From: Mesorhizobium atlanticum
GTDB taxonomy: Bacteria; Pseudomonadota; Alphaproteobacteria; Rhizobiales; Rhizobiaceae
DNA: 64,000 bases
NCBI RefSeq assembly: GCF_003289965.1
Contig: NZ_QMBQ01000010.1
Span: 124,001-188,000 of the forward strand
Reading direction: 5' to 3'
Of the stretch, positions 1-7,297 are shown in pieces; positions within the stretch are counted from its first letter, which is position 1; each line of letters opens with the position of its first letter. The position numbers and the translations under genes were made by a program. The notes below the pieces were generated by a model. The model was not told where the DNA came from, searched no databases, and saw only the letters and a list, made by a program, of their open reading frames with translations.

Positions 1-120
1 AGCGCTTATGACAAGCCGGAACTCGTCGGCGGGGCCGTGCTGGCGGGGGTGCCCAATGTGGGCAAACCGACATCGGAGCGGAACCTCCTGGAGGTTCTGG
101 CGAAGCTCTCGACGTCCTGA
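1..120 (+). CDS. C-terminal end of an unidentified protein (partial)
   Basis: An open frame enters from the left edge and ends at TGA 118-120, giving 39 residues that finish LLEVLAKLSTS. Codon use (C/G at third positions) is typical of a real gene here. The piece is too short to assign to a family; it contains a GVPNVGKP stretch but no complete motif. The next gene starts 110 bp downstream on the same strand behind its own palindromic site. Confidence 0.5.
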   Translation, partial: SAYDKPELVGGAVLAGVPNVGKPTSERNLLEVLAKLSTS

Positions 121-193
121 CCTCGCGACCCTGGGCACGAAACCTCATCCCATCGCGATGCAGCGCAATTGAAACAGCAACGAACGGGTATAT

Positions 194-209
194 ACTTAGC
201 TGACTAAGT
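194..209. promoter_or_regulatory. Perfect 6+4+6 palindrome upstream of the first complete gene
   Basis: ACTTAG-CTGA-CTAAGT, positions 194-199 and 204-209, sits 21 bp before the ATG at 231 and follows a TATATA stretch (189-194) that could be a -10 box. The short symmetric TTAG/CTAA form is typical of operators for small dimeric regulators such as the MarR family. The binding protein is unknown. Confidence 0.4.
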
Positions 210-230
210 GATTCATGGCACGGTGAACCG

Positions 231-416
231 ATGGCCAAGAAGAAGGACAGACAGGCCAGTTCGGGCATCGCGGAGGCGTCCCCCGCCGAAATCCATGAGG
301 CGGCTTATTTTGCCCGCAAATGCGGCCTCACCCGCGACGAAGCCCTGCGGATGATCCGCGAGGCGCACGCCTCGCCGGTCCTCAAGCCGGCCGGAAGCGA
401 AAAGCGCAAACACTGA
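231..416 (+). CDS. Small hypothetical protein (61 aa)
   Basis: The product has a basic start (MAKKKDRQ), a predicted helix around EIHEAAYFARKCGLTRDEAL, and a basic tail ending EKRKH. The pattern 'AAYFARKxGLTRDEAxxMIREAH' recalls the small helix-turn-helix-like DUF3606-type proteins of rhizobia, and the gene at 6330 has a similar 'LSPKQARELIREHGHDR' segment. This resemblance is weak. No signal peptide or membrane segment is seen. A palindrome and TATATA box lie just upstream, so it is probably a regulated single gene. Function unknown. Confidence 0.6.
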   Translation: MAKKKDRQASSGIAEASPAEIHEAAYFARKCGLTRDEALRMIREAHASPVLKPAGSEKRKH

Positions 417-442
417 TCCGTATTGCTCAAAGGAGCGGGACC

Positions 443-748
443 TCATTTGCTCGTCTGCGGCGGCACCTCGCCCGGCTTGATAATCGGCATTTCGCTGCCG
501 GTCGGCGGCGGGGGCGTCGCGTTGTCGTCACCGGTCGGCGGCGGCTTCAGCACGCCGCCGCAATTGCTGAGCTGTTTTGACAGTTCGTCGGTATCGGCCT
601 GTTGCTTCTGTTTCTGCTGCTGGCCGTTGGCGTCGGTCTGGGCCTGGCAGTTCTGCGTCGGCTGACCCTTCGGTTGGGCGGCGGTCTGCGCCGCCGCCGG
701 CATGGCGGGGATCAGAGCGAAGGCCACTATGAGAAGTGCTTTCTTCAT
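443..748 (-). CDS. Small secreted Gln/Pro-rich hypothetical protein
   Basis: The chosen start is the ATG at 748 because AGGAGGATCCC lies directly upstream and the product then begins with a clear Sec signal peptide (MKKALLIVAFALIPAMPAAA, cleavage after AAAQ or nearby). The mature part of about 80 residues is rich in Gln, Lys and Pro, carries two Cys (NC..., SNCGG) and a PPPPTG stretch, and ends at PQTSK. It looks like a periplasmic or surface protein of low complexity. It lies 16 bp downstream of the SDR gene on the same strand and is probably co-transcribed with it. No family recognised. Confidence 0.65.
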   Translation of the reverse strand: MKKALLIVAFALIPAMPAAAQTAAQPKGQPTQNCQAQTDANGQQQKQKQQADTDELSKQLSNCGGVLKPPPTGDDNATPPPPTGSEMPIIKPGEVPPQTSK

Positions 749-764
749 GGGATCCTCCTGATGG

Positions 765-1784
765 TCAGTAGCCCCCGATGATCGGCAGGATCTCGCCGGT
801 GATGTAGCTGGAGCATTGCGGCGAGGCCAGGAACACATAGGCCGGCGCGATCTCCTCCGGCTGGGCGGGCCGCTTCATCGGCGTCTTGGCGCCGAACTGC
901 GAAACGTCCCCCGCCTGCTTTTCCGACGGATTGAGCGGCGTCCAGACCGGACCGGGCGCCACCGCATTGACGCGGATGCCCTTCGCGATGAGGTTGCCGG
1001 AGAGCGCGCGCGTGAAAGCGTGGATGCCGCCCTTGGTCATCGAGTAATCAACCAGTTCCTTTGAGCCTTCGATGCCGGTGACGGAACCGGTGTTGATGAT
1101 CGCCGAGCCGGGTTTCATGTGCGGCACGGCTTCCTGCGCCATGTGGAAATAGCCGTAGAGATTGGTCTTCAGCGTGGTGTCGAAATGCTTTTCGGTGAGA
1201 TCGGCGAAGTCGGCTGAGTGGACCTGGAAGGCCGCGTTGTTGACGAGCACGTCGAGCCTGCCGAAGGCCTTGACCGTCTCGGCCACCGCCTTGCGGCAGA
1301 AGGCGCGTTTGGCCACGTCGCCGCGCAGCGTGACGCAGCGCCTGCCCTCGGCCTCGACCGCCTGCTTCGTCGCCTTGGCGTCGCGGTCCTCGCTGAGATA
1401 GACGATGGCGACATCGGCGCCTTCGCGCGCGAACAGCACGGCGACCGCGCGGCCGATGCCGGAGTCGCCGCCGGTGATGAGCGCGACCTTGTCCTTGAGC
1501 TTGCCGGACCCTTGCCAGAACGGCGCGTCATAGAGCGGCGCCGGCTCGATCGCCCATTCCTCGCCGGGCTTGGGGTGATGCTGCTTCGGGAAAGGCGGCG
1601 TGGGATAGCGGCGCGCGCCGGCCTGCATCGCGCCGGAGGCTTTCGGCTTCGGCTTGCCGCGATCGGTGGCATCGACCTGGCGCTGGACGCTGCGCTGCCT
1701 GCGCGCGGCCTTGGCGGTGTCTGGTTTCTCGCCAGTCACCGATTTCCGGGCTGCATCTGATTTCGTTCGGCTGCTGATCGGCAT
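765..1784 (-). CDS. SDR family oxidoreductase with basic N-terminal extension (YghA / general stress protein type)
   Basis: A 339-residue short-chain dehydrogenase/reductase. The first 60 or so residues are Lys/Arg-rich, followed by the conserved segment YPTPPFPKQHHPKPG typical of the YghA/YdaD group. The Rossmann glycine motif is GGDSGIG near residue 105. NNAA, the catalytic Ser and YSMTK (Tyr/Lys) follow, and the C-terminus has SSYITGEILPIIGGY. Members of this group are NAD(P)-dependent alcohol or aldehyde oxidoreductases often induced by general stress; the substrate is not readable from sequence. It heads a two-gene unit with the secreted protein at 443. Confidence 0.93.
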   Translation of the reverse strand: MPISSRTKSDAARKSVTGEKPDTAKAARRQRSVQRQVDATDRGKPKPKASGAMQAGARRYPTPPFPKQHHPKPGEEWAIEPAPLYDAPFWQGSGKLKDKVALITGGDSGIGRAVAVLFAREGADVAIVYLSEDRDAKATKQAVEAEGRRCVTLRGDVAKRAFCRKAVAETVKAFGRLDVLVNNAAFQVHSADFADLTEKHFDTTLKTNLYGYFHMAQEAVPHMKPGSAIINTGSVTGIEGSKELVDYSMTKGGIHAFTRALSGNLIAKGIRVNAVAPGPVWTPLNPSEKQAGDVSQFGAKTPMKRPAQPEEIAPAYVFLASPQCSSYITGEILPIIGGY

Positions 1785-1940
1785 GATGGTCTCCTTTCAG
1801 GGGACAACGCTTGTCACCAGAAAAGGTTGGCCCCGGTTCGTCGACTGCCGAGATGCCGGCATACATCAAAGTTAAATGCGGCTGACCGGTCCGGGGTGCT
1901 AACCCTTCGTCATTGGGGGGACTCTCGAGGAGGAGTCCCA

Positions 1941-2117
1941 ATGGACGTTCGAATTTTCATCGGCAGCCTGTCGGCCGCTTTGTCGCGCCGGCGCCCCGCC
2001 GCGCCGCCAATCCCGGTGAGGGTGATCCGCGCTTCGCTCGCCGACGTGCCGCTCAGGCCGCGCCCGCGGCCGCCGCACCGGCCGGCGCCGCCGATCCGGC
2101 CCGCGAGCAACATGTAA
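1941..2117 (+). CDS. Small Arg/Pro-rich hypothetical protein
   Basis: This 58-residue frame has a strong Shine-Dalgarno sequence (GAGGAGGAG) 6-7 bp before ATG 1941. The product starts MDVRIFIGSLSAAL and then becomes very rich in Arg and Pro (RPRPRPPHRPAPP). The good ribosome site argues for translation, but the low-complexity composition is also what high-GC non-coding DNA gives. No family recognised. Confidence 0.35.
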   Translation: MDVRIFIGSLSAALSRRRPAAPPIPVRVIRASLADVPLRPRPRPPHRPAPPIRPASNM

Positions 2118-2205
2118 CCCGAGGCTTGTCGTGCTGATTGGCCGGCCGGATGCAACCGACCGGCGACCTCATCGTTTAGGCCCATCCCCAATCTTGTGGT
2201 GCATC

Positions 2206-2316
2206 ATGAAAACCTTGCCTATCAACAGCCCCGTTCTCGTCCTTGCCGCCGCCGTGATCACTCTGGCGCCCTTTGTCGGCCTTGCCTGGCGCACGCGCGA
2301 ATGGCTCGGATGGTGA
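2206..2316 (+). CDS. Possible 36-aa single-pass membrane peptide
   Basis: ATG 2206 opens a 36-residue frame with one hydrophobic segment (SPVLVLAAAVITLAPFVGLAW) and a short basic/aromatic tail (RTREWLGW). It ends 7 bp before the DUF982 gene, so it may be translated from the same mRNA. No strong ribosome site is visible. Alphaproteobacteria carry many such small membrane peptides, but the evidence here is only composition and position. Confidence 0.3.
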   Translation: MKTLPINSPVLVLAAAVITLAPFVGLAWRTREWLGW

Positions 2317-2323
2317 GGACCCG

Positions 2324-2623
2324 ATGAGCCGTTTCCTCCCCCTCACCATCCGCTTCATCAGCGGCGGCACGATGGTGGTCACCACGGTGGCCGAGGCCAA
2401 GAAGGCGCTCGCCGGCACATGGAAGAACAAGGAAGCGCCGGCCTATCTCGAAGCGGCCCGGCTGGTGGACGACGCGATCGCCGGCACCTGCCGGCCGGCG
2501 GTCGCCTTCGCCGCCTTCAAGAAGGCCGCCGCGCAGCAGGGAATGCTGAAGTCGGCCGCGCCTAGCGCCGCGCTCACCATGCTGGACGAGCTGTGGTCGC
2601 GCTCCAAGGTTCCGCCAGGCTAG
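2324..2623 (+). CDS. DUF982 domain-containing protein
   Basis: A 99-residue protein of the DUF982 family, a small cytoplasmic family found almost only in rhizobia. The visible pattern is an N-terminal beta strand region (LTIRFISGGTMVVTTV), the helix AEAKKALAGTW, and the conserved central part 'AxxLVDDAIAGxxxPAVAFAAFKKAAAQQGML'. The start at 2324 is the first ATG that gives the family's usual length. Function of the family is unknown. It may share a transcript with the small membrane peptide just upstream. Confidence 0.85.
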   Translation: MSRFLPLTIRFISGGTMVVTTVAEAKKALAGTWKNKEAPAYLEAARLVDDAIAGTCRPAVAFAAFKKAAAQQGMLKSAAPSAALTMLDELWSRSKVPPG

Positions 2624-2625
2624 AG

Positions 2626-2752
2626 CGTTTCACCGTTTCACGGAAACGGCGAACCGCTCTATCTCTTTGTTTTGTCGCAATTTCCAGGCGGAAGGCTACG
2701 GCGAAGTCGCCGAGCCTAACCGTTCACACTTTTCCTGAAATTGCTCTGGAAG
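2626..2752. repeat. Rhizobial intergenic repeat, family A, variant with an internal 25-bp hairpin
   Basis: The right part (CGCAATTTCCAGG ... CACTTTTCCTGAAATTGC) is the same palindromic unit as at 22341-22399, 61620-61680 and 63835-63885. This copy differs by a 25-bp hairpin at 2693-2717, whose halves AGGCT and CGGCGA pair with AGCCT and TCGCCG. The hairpin lies where the other copies read directly GGA-AAACCG. A second copy of the variant is at 43431. It lies between two convergent genes. Confidence 0.75.
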
Positions 2753-2771
2753 GCCGCCCCGTCCTGCCGGT

Positions 2772-3491
2772 CTATCTAGGCTCGTGCACCATGCTGAGAT
2801 AGGTCGGATCGAACTCGGCGATCGCGACCAGCCGCTGCCAGTCGAGGATCGTGATCATATGGCTCGTCCAGTTGATCACGTTCATGCGGCGCAGCGTGCC
2901 GATGACGCGGTTCATATGGACGACGGACAGGCCCAGAACGTCGGCGAGCTCGGCTTGCGACAGCGGCAGATGGAAGCTCATCTCGCGCGTCTTGTTCACC
3001 ACCTGCAGCCTGACGAACAGCTCGCAGATCAGATGCGCGAGATGGGAGAGCCTGGAACGCCGGCCCATGGCCACGATCCATTCGCGATGGATGGCGCCGT
3101 CGACCAGCGTGTTCAGCCACAGGAGCCGGGTGAGATGCGGCGCCCGTTCGGTGATCGTCTTCAGCTTGCTATGCTCGGCGGCCAGCACATGGCAGGGCGA
3201 CAACGCGATGATGCCGTGATCCATCGTCTTCAGCAGGAAGGCATGAAGGTCGACGAAATCGCCCGCGACCTGCAGCGAGGTGAACTGGCGCCCGCCATCC
3301 TCCAGAACCTTGTAGCGGGCCGCGAGCCCATCGACGATGAGCGTGCTGTAGGTCGGGCGCGTTCCTTCCGTCACGAGGTCTTCGCCGGCAGCGACATATC
3401 TTTCCAGCGACATGGCGCCGGCGAGCAGCGCCTTCTCTTCCTCCGACAGGGCGTCGTGCTGGCCGAGATTGAGATAAAGCGATTCCAGCAT
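2772..3491 (-). CDS. Crp/Fnr family transcriptional regulator
   Basis: A 239-residue regulator with an N-terminal cyclic-nucleotide-binding-like beta barrel (about residues 20-130) and a C-terminal winged helix (LPLSQAELADVLGLSVVHMNRVIGTL, about 170-200). No Cys cluster for an Fe-S centre is present, so it is not a classical oxygen-sensing Fnr. The ligand is unknown. ATG 3491 was chosen because AGAGGA lies about 7 bp upstream and MLESLYLNLGQH is the usual start of this subgroup. It is monocistronic and convergent with the DUF982 gene. Confidence 0.9.
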   Translation of the reverse strand: MLESLYLNLGQHDALSEEEKALLAGAMSLERYVAAGEDLVTEGTRPTYSTLIVDGLAARYKVLEDGGRQFTSLQVAGDFVDLHAFLLKTMDHGIIALSPCHVLAAEHSKLKTITERAPHLTRLLWLNTLVDGAIHREWIVAMGRRSRLSHLAHLICELFVRLQVVNKTREMSFHLPLSQAELADVLGLSVVHMNRVIGTLRRMNVINWTSHMITILDWQRLVAIAEFDPTYLSMVHEPR

Positions 3492-3655
3492 CCGCCGTCC
3501 TCTGTTCGCCACTGCTAACGCTGAGGGGCCGATGCTGGTTGCGAGCGATCCCGCGCACAAGGCCGGCGCACGGCCGATTCTGCCTCCGGATCAGATGTTT
3601 GGAACCATGACCGCGTCCGCGAATTGAACGTCGAGATTGGGGATCGACGAGCCCG

Positions 3656-3889
3656 ATGCAACGCTTCTATTTCGACCTTTGCAACAGCGAGCACTGCCAG
3701 AGGGATAGCGAAGGACAGCTCTTCCCCAGCCGTGAGCGCGCCGGCATGGAGGCGCTGCGGATCCTGCATGACGTCGCTCGCGACGAGATGCCGGTCGGCG
3801 AGCATCTGACCATCACCGTGAAAGTGCTGGACGAAAAGCGCGACCAGATTTTCGAAGCGTCGCTGACGCTCGATTCGGCCTGGACCTGA
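3656..3889 (+). CDS. DUF6894-type small protein
   Basis: A 77-residue protein starting MQRFYFDLCNSE. It has the pattern of a rhizobial small-protein family (DUF6894): an aromatic first strand (RFYFDL), an acidic 'DSEG' turn, the helix 'ERAGMEALRILHDVARDEMP', and a C-terminal strand pair 'ITVKVLDEKRDQIFEASLTL'. Cytoplasmic, function unknown. The hydrolase at 3927 follows by 37 bp on the same strand, so a two-gene unit is possible. Confidence 0.75.
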   Translation: MQRFYFDLCNSEHCQRDSEGQLFPSRERAGMEALRILHDVARDEMPVGEHLTITVKVLDEKRDQIFEASLTLDSAWT

Positions 3890-3926
3890 GGCAGCCGGCG
3901 CCGGTCCAGATACCGGAGGCAAAGCA

Positions 3927-4820
3927 ATGTTCGACGGTTTCGACAGCCGTGAGATCGACACCGGTAAGGCCAGGATCTTCGCTCGCCGCGCCGGCGCCGG
4001 CCCCGGCCTGCTCCTGCTGCACGGCTTTCCGCAGACGCATGCGATGTGGCGCGAGGTGGCGCCAAGCCTGGCGCGGGATTTCACTGTCGTCTGCGCCGAT
4101 CTGCGTGGCTATGGGCGAAGCTCTTGCCCGCCATCGGCCGCCAATCATGCACCCTATGCCAAGCGCGCCATGGCCGCCGACATGGTGGTGCTGATGGAGA
4201 CGTTGGGTTTCAGGCGCTTCATGGTCGCCGGTCACGATCGCGGCGGGCGCGTCGCCTACCGGCTGGCGCTCGATCATCCGGACCGCGTCGAGAAGCTCGC
4301 CGTGCTCGACATCATTCCCACCGCCGATGCGTGGGACCGCGCCGACGCAAGACTGGCCCTCGGCTACTGGCCGTGGTCGTTGCTGGCGCAACCCGAGCCG
4401 CTGCCGGAGACGATGCTTGCGGCCGCCGCCGATGCCATCGTCGACAATGCGCTTTCGGGTTGGGGATCGTCGCCCGACGCGTTCCCGCCCGGGGTGCGGC
4501 AACTCTATATCGACGCGCTGCGCGACCCGGCGCACATCCATGCCATTTGCGAAGAATATCGCGCGGCGGCGTCCCTCGACCGCGACCATGACCATGCCGA
4601 CAGGAAGACCGGCCGGCGCATCGCCTGCCCGCTGCTGGCGCTATGGAGCGAGCATGGGGCGCTGGCCGAATGGTACGTCGAGGAAGGCGGCCCGGAGGCG
4701 CACTGGCGGAACTGGGCGGACGACGTCAGCGGCGGCGCCTTGCCCGGCGGTCATTTCTTTCCAGAGGAGTCGCCGATCGAAACGGCAGCCACGCTCGACG
4801 CATTCTTCTCCGGAAGATAG
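3927..4820 (+). CDS. Alpha/beta hydrolase, haloacetate (fluoroacetate) dehalogenase type
   Basis: A 297-residue alpha/beta hydrolase. The oxyanion-hole segment is HGFPQTHAMW (32-41). The nucleophile elbow is GHDRGGR with Asp104 in place of the usual Ser, which is the mark of haloalkane/haloacetate dehalogenases and some epoxide hydrolases. The catalytic His lies in GGHFFPEE near the C-terminus. The HGFPQ...DRGGR...GGHFFPEE combination matches the DehH1/fluoroacetate dehalogenase group, which hydrolyses 2-haloacetates to glycolate. Real substrate unknown. It follows the DUF6894 gene at close spacing. Confidence 0.85.
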   Translation: MFDGFDSREIDTGKARIFARRAGAGPGLLLLHGFPQTHAMWREVAPSLARDFTVVCADLRGYGRSSCPPSAANHAPYAKRAMAADMVVLMETLGFRRFMVAGHDRGGRVAYRLALDHPDRVEKLAVLDIIPTADAWDRADARLALGYWPWSLLAQPEPLPETMLAAAADAIVDNALSGWGSSPDAFPPGVRQLYIDALRDPAHIHAICEEYRAAASLDRDHDHADRKTGRRIACPLLALWSEHGALAEWYVEEGGPEAHWRNWADDVSGGALPGGHFFPEESPIETAATLDAFFSGR

Positions 4821-4873
4821 CGACCCGCCTTGCGGGAGTTGGCGCGGGCCAGCCAGGCACCTGACGGTACGGC

Positions 4874-5269
4874 TCACGCAAGCATCAGGTAAAGCAACGG
4901 CGCAGCCGCCAGGCCGATTGCCATGATGATGAGCGTCACATGGCCCAGACGCTCCGCGCGCCTGGCAAGGTCGGCGACCTCGTCCTCGTTGTTGATGGCA
5001 TCGAGAAACGAAAGATCGGCAAGGGCGGCTTGGTTGTTGTCGTTGGCAGGCAGGGTTTCGACAGTCTGCCTGGCGGGCTTTGCAGAGATATAGGTCAAAA
5101 CGTCGTCTCGCTCCGAGGCCGGCTTCGCGGCCTTCTTGTTGGTGGATATTGGTGCCCGCCGAATTGCGCCCCCGCCGAACTGCGCGGGGAGCGATCGACG
5201 GGCACCAGTACGGCCGCCGATGGAGGGGGCTTTTCTCGTCGGCCGCTCACCAATTCGCAAAAAGCACAT
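4874..5269 (-). CDS. Hypothetical protein with C-terminal membrane anchor
   Basis: The convincing part is the last 80 residues: acidic, helical ERDDVLTYISAKPARQ and DEVADLARRAERLG, then one C-terminal membrane segment (VTLIIMAIGLAAAPLLYLML). The start is uncertain. ATG 5269 is the first that does not collide with the KGG gene opposite, but a TTG near 5095 or another later codon is possible. It is encoded opposite and immediately before the KGG stress protein. No family recognised. Confidence 0.45.
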   Translation of the reverse strand: MCFLRIGERPTRKAPSIGGRTGARRSLPAQFGGGAIRRAPISTNKKAAKPASERDDVLTYISAKPARQTVETLPANDNNQAALADLSFLDAINNEDEVADLARRAERLGHVTLIIMAIGLAAAPLLYLMLA

Positions 5270-5441
5270 TGGTTGCACAAGCCAGCCCAATGCGCTCTGC
5301 GGATCAGACTTCAGTCGGGCGGAGTCACGAAATATTTCGACCGGAACATGGGTTGCCGGCACTGGTTCCCCTAACTCAAGGATGTCGAACGCGTCCTTGA
5401 TTTCACCCCTGACGAAAAATCCGACCAACGGAGAATTGGAT

Positions 5442-5657
5442 ATGCCCAATCAAGGCGGAACCCACGAACAGCACGTCAAGGCCGGCCAGCAGAGCCACAA
5501 GAACCGCGAGGATCAGCATCGCGGCGGCGGACAGCAGCAGGCCGAGGACCGCAACATGGGTCAGCGCAGCGCGGGCCAGCACAGGGGCGGCAGCGGCAAC
5601 TTCGCCGAAGACCGTCAGCGCGCCTCGGAAGCAGGCCGGAAGGGCGGCCAGCGCTGA
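5442..5657 (+). CDS. KGG-type stress-induced small hydrophilic protein
   Basis: A 71-residue, extremely hydrophilic protein with glycine-rich repeats related to the KGG motif (NQGGTHEQHVKAGQQSHKNR, RGGSGNFAEDRQRASEAGRKGGQ). Proteins of this kind (GsiB/YciG-like) are induced by general stress, starvation or desiccation and are probably intrinsically disordered. ATG 5442 has GGAGA about 8 bp upstream. A strong hairpin follows the stop codon by 5 bp. It opens a run of small stress-type genes on the plus strand. Confidence 0.8.
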   Translation: MPNQGGTHEQHVKAGQQSHKNREDQHRGGGQQQAEDRNMGQRSAGQHRGGSGNFAEDRQRASEAGRKGGQR

Positions 5658-5662
5658 GTTCA

Positions 5663-5692
5663 AAACGGCGTCCGCGGTCGCGGACGCCGTTT
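5663..5692. terminator. Perfect 14-bp stem terminator-like hairpin
   Basis: AAACGGCGTCCGCG (5663-5676) pairs perfectly with 5679-5692 around a two-base loop and ends in TTT followed by CATTT. It lies 5 bp after the KGG gene and should end that transcript; the T run is short. Confidence 0.75.
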
Positions 5693-5809
5693 CATTTGCC
5701 CCGCGAGATCAATGCCTGGATGGAACATCTTCCCCGCCCTCCAGTTGACCTCAGGACCGGCCGCCGCAAACAGGCAGCCGTCGCCGCAGGATGTTCAACG
5801 GAGGCAACA

Positions 5810-6304
5810 ATGTCCTTGCATACACTTCATCCCGAACGCGTCGATGAGACCCGCATGCAGGCCTATTCGACCTTCGGTCCGCTGCTGATCAATGCCCTGG
5901 CGCAAAAGCTGGCGCGCTGCCAGGGCGTGCGCGAATTGGACAGGATCGAACAGTCGCTGGTGCGTCTGGTCGAGGAGACCGACGTGACGGCTCCGGATGC
6001 CGAGGCCATGAAGGAGTTCGCGGTCGAACTCGTCGTCTCGACGCTGCGCAACGCGCGTGAGCATCCCGACGCCAAGCAGGATCTGGAGGAGATCGACGGT
6101 CGCCGCACGGAAGGCCGCTCGGAGGACCCGGACACGCTCGAAGAGCAGTTGCAGTCGGGCCTCGAGGACTCCTTTCCGGCCAGCGATCCGCCGGCCGTGG
6201 TTTCCACGGCGATCACCGGCGGCTCCAAGGACATTGTCGGGACCGACGAGGTGCTGCGCCGCAAGAAGGAAGCACGCCGCAAGCAGTCGCAGACGGCGGA
6301 CTGA
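5810..6304 (+). CDS. Hypothetical protein with acidic C-terminal 'EDSFPASDPP' motif
   Basis: A 164-residue soluble protein. The start at 5810 has GGAGG about 7 bp upstream. The first 100 residues are helical (LLINALAQKLARCQGVRELDRIEQ). The tail contains EEQLQSGLEDSFPASDPPAV, a short motif that recurs at the ends of many otherwise unrelated rhizobial proteins of unknown function. The C-terminus is very basic (RRKKEARRKQ). It belongs to the 5.4-7.1 kb run of small stress-type genes. Function unknown. Confidence 0.7.
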   Translation: MSLHTLHPERVDETRMQAYSTFGPLLINALAQKLARCQGVRELDRIEQSLVRLVEETDVTAPDAEAMKEFAVELVVSTLRNAREHPDAKQDLEEIDGRRTEGRSEDPDTLEEQLQSGLEDSFPASDPPAVVSTAITGGSKDIVGTDEVLRRKKEARRKQSQTAD

Positions 6305-6329
6305 TCAGCGGATATCAAAGGAGACCTGC

Positions 6330-6548
6330 GTGACCCAGGCAAAGGACAACATCCCGCATCGCCCCGGCGCTGCACAAGCTCCCTCCTCCGGCAAGCTGCC
6401 GGTCAAGGGCGGCGACGATCCCGACGTGCGTTTCCTGGCGGAGAACACAGACCTCTCGCCGAAGCAGGCGCGCGAGCTGATCCGCGAGCACGGACACGAC
6501 CGCGCCAAGCTGCTCGAGATCGCACGAACCATGAAGGCGGAGGGCTGA
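6330..6548 (+). CDS. Small DUF3606-like protein
   Basis: A 72-residue protein beginning at GTG 6330, chosen because AAAGGAGA lies 6-7 bp before it and no in-frame ATG fits. After a flexible Pro/Gly-rich start it has one helical unit, 'DVRFLAENTDLSPKQARELI' followed by REHGHDRAKLLEIA, resembling DUF3606 and related small helix-turn-helix-like proteins. It is 25 bp downstream of the previous gene and 31 bp upstream of the next. Function unknown. Confidence 0.65.
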   Translation: MTQAKDNIPHRPGAAQAPSSGKLPVKGGDDPDVRFLAENTDLSPKQARELIREHGHDRAKLLEIARTMKAEG

Positions 6549-6579
6549 GCGCTCTCTCAAAATCGCAAGCGAGGAAGAC

Positions 6580-6777
6580 ATGAGCAACGCACCACGTCCG
6601 GGACGTCCCGGCACCTCCGATCAATGGCCGCGATGGGAAGGTCCGAAGGCCAACAAGCCGCGCGGCTACCTGCCGCCGAAGGACGATCCCGACGAGAACC
6701 GCGATGCGGCCGGCGAGAACAACAAGGACCCGGAGCGGTCCGACCTTGGCGACGTCGCCAAGAAGAAGGGCGATTGA
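6580..6777 (+). CDS. Small Pro/Asp-rich disordered protein
   Basis: A 65-residue protein, almost entirely charged and Pro/Gly-rich (WPRWEGPKANKPRGYLPPKD, DPERSDLGDVAKKKGD), with GAGGAAGAC before the ATG. No globular domain, signal peptide or membrane segment. It lies in the small-gene run between the DUF3606-like and the MPRGDKSKYT genes with short gaps and is probably co-transcribed. Function unknown; an intrinsically disordered stress protein is a reasonable guess. Confidence 0.55.
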   Translation: MSNAPRPGRPGTSDQWPRWEGPKANKPRGYLPPKDDPDENRDAAGENNKDPERSDLGDVAKKKGD

Positions 6778-6818
6778 ATCCCTTCCCGATTCCATTCAGC
6801 GCAACAAGGAGCAAGACG

Positions 6819-7139
6819 ATGCCACGTGGCGACAAATCGAAATACACCGACAAGCAGGAACGCAAGGCCGACCATATCGCCGAAGGCTACGAGAAGCGCG
6901 GCGTCTCGGAGAAAGAAGCCGAGCGGCGCGCCTGGGCGACCGTCAACAGGGACGACGGCGGCGGCAAGAAGGAAGGCGGATCGGGGCGCGGCAAGCACAC
7001 CGGCAATCCGGCCGCGCACAAGGGCGGCAGGATGGGCGGCAAGGCCTCCGGCGAGCGCTCCGCGGCGGACAGATCGGCTTCGGCGAAGAAGGCTGCCGCG
7101 ACGCGCAAGCGGAATGCGGAGCGCCACGCGCATCACTGA
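6819..7139 (+). CDS. Small basic 'MPRGDKSKYTDKQ' family protein (often labelled plasmid stabilization protein)
   Basis: A 106-residue basic protein starting MPRGDKSKYTDKQERKADHI, followed by 'EGYEKRGVSEKEAERRAWATVN', a Gly/Lys-rich linker with KGG-like repeats (HKGGRMGGKASGE) and a Lys/Ala/Arg tail. Database entries of this family carry the old label plasmid stabilization protein, but there is no toxin-antitoxin partner here and the real role is unknown. The context (KGG protein, disordered proteins) fits a stress function better. It ends the run; a repeat of family B follows at once. Confidence 0.75.
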   Translation: MPRGDKSKYTDKQERKADHIAEGYEKRGVSEKEAERRAWATVNRDDGGGKKEGGSGRGKHTGNPAAHKGGRMGGKASGERSAADRSASAKKAAATRKRNAERHAHH

Positions 7140-7146
7140 GGACTTT

Positions 7147-7291
7147 CCTTCTCCCCTTGTGGAAGAAGGTGGATCGGCGCGCAGCGCCGAGACGGATGAG
7201 GGGTGTTCCAGCGGAGTGAGACGTTGGCATTCCCTGGAGCACCCCTCATCCGGCCGCTTCGCGGCCACCTTCTCCCACAAGGGGCGAAGGG
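7147..7291. repeat. Rhizobial intergenic inverted repeat, family B
   Basis: The ends CCTTCTCCCC and GGGGCGAAGG are inverted copies. Inner arms read GATGAGGGGTG and CACCCCTCATC, with GGCGCGCAGCGCC and GGCCGCTTCGCGGCC hairpins inside. Near-identical elements lie at 32460-32641 and 40931-41115, and a related one at 12456-12580. No coding capacity. It sits between two convergent genes. Confidence 0.85.
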
Positions 7292-7297
7292 AAAGCC

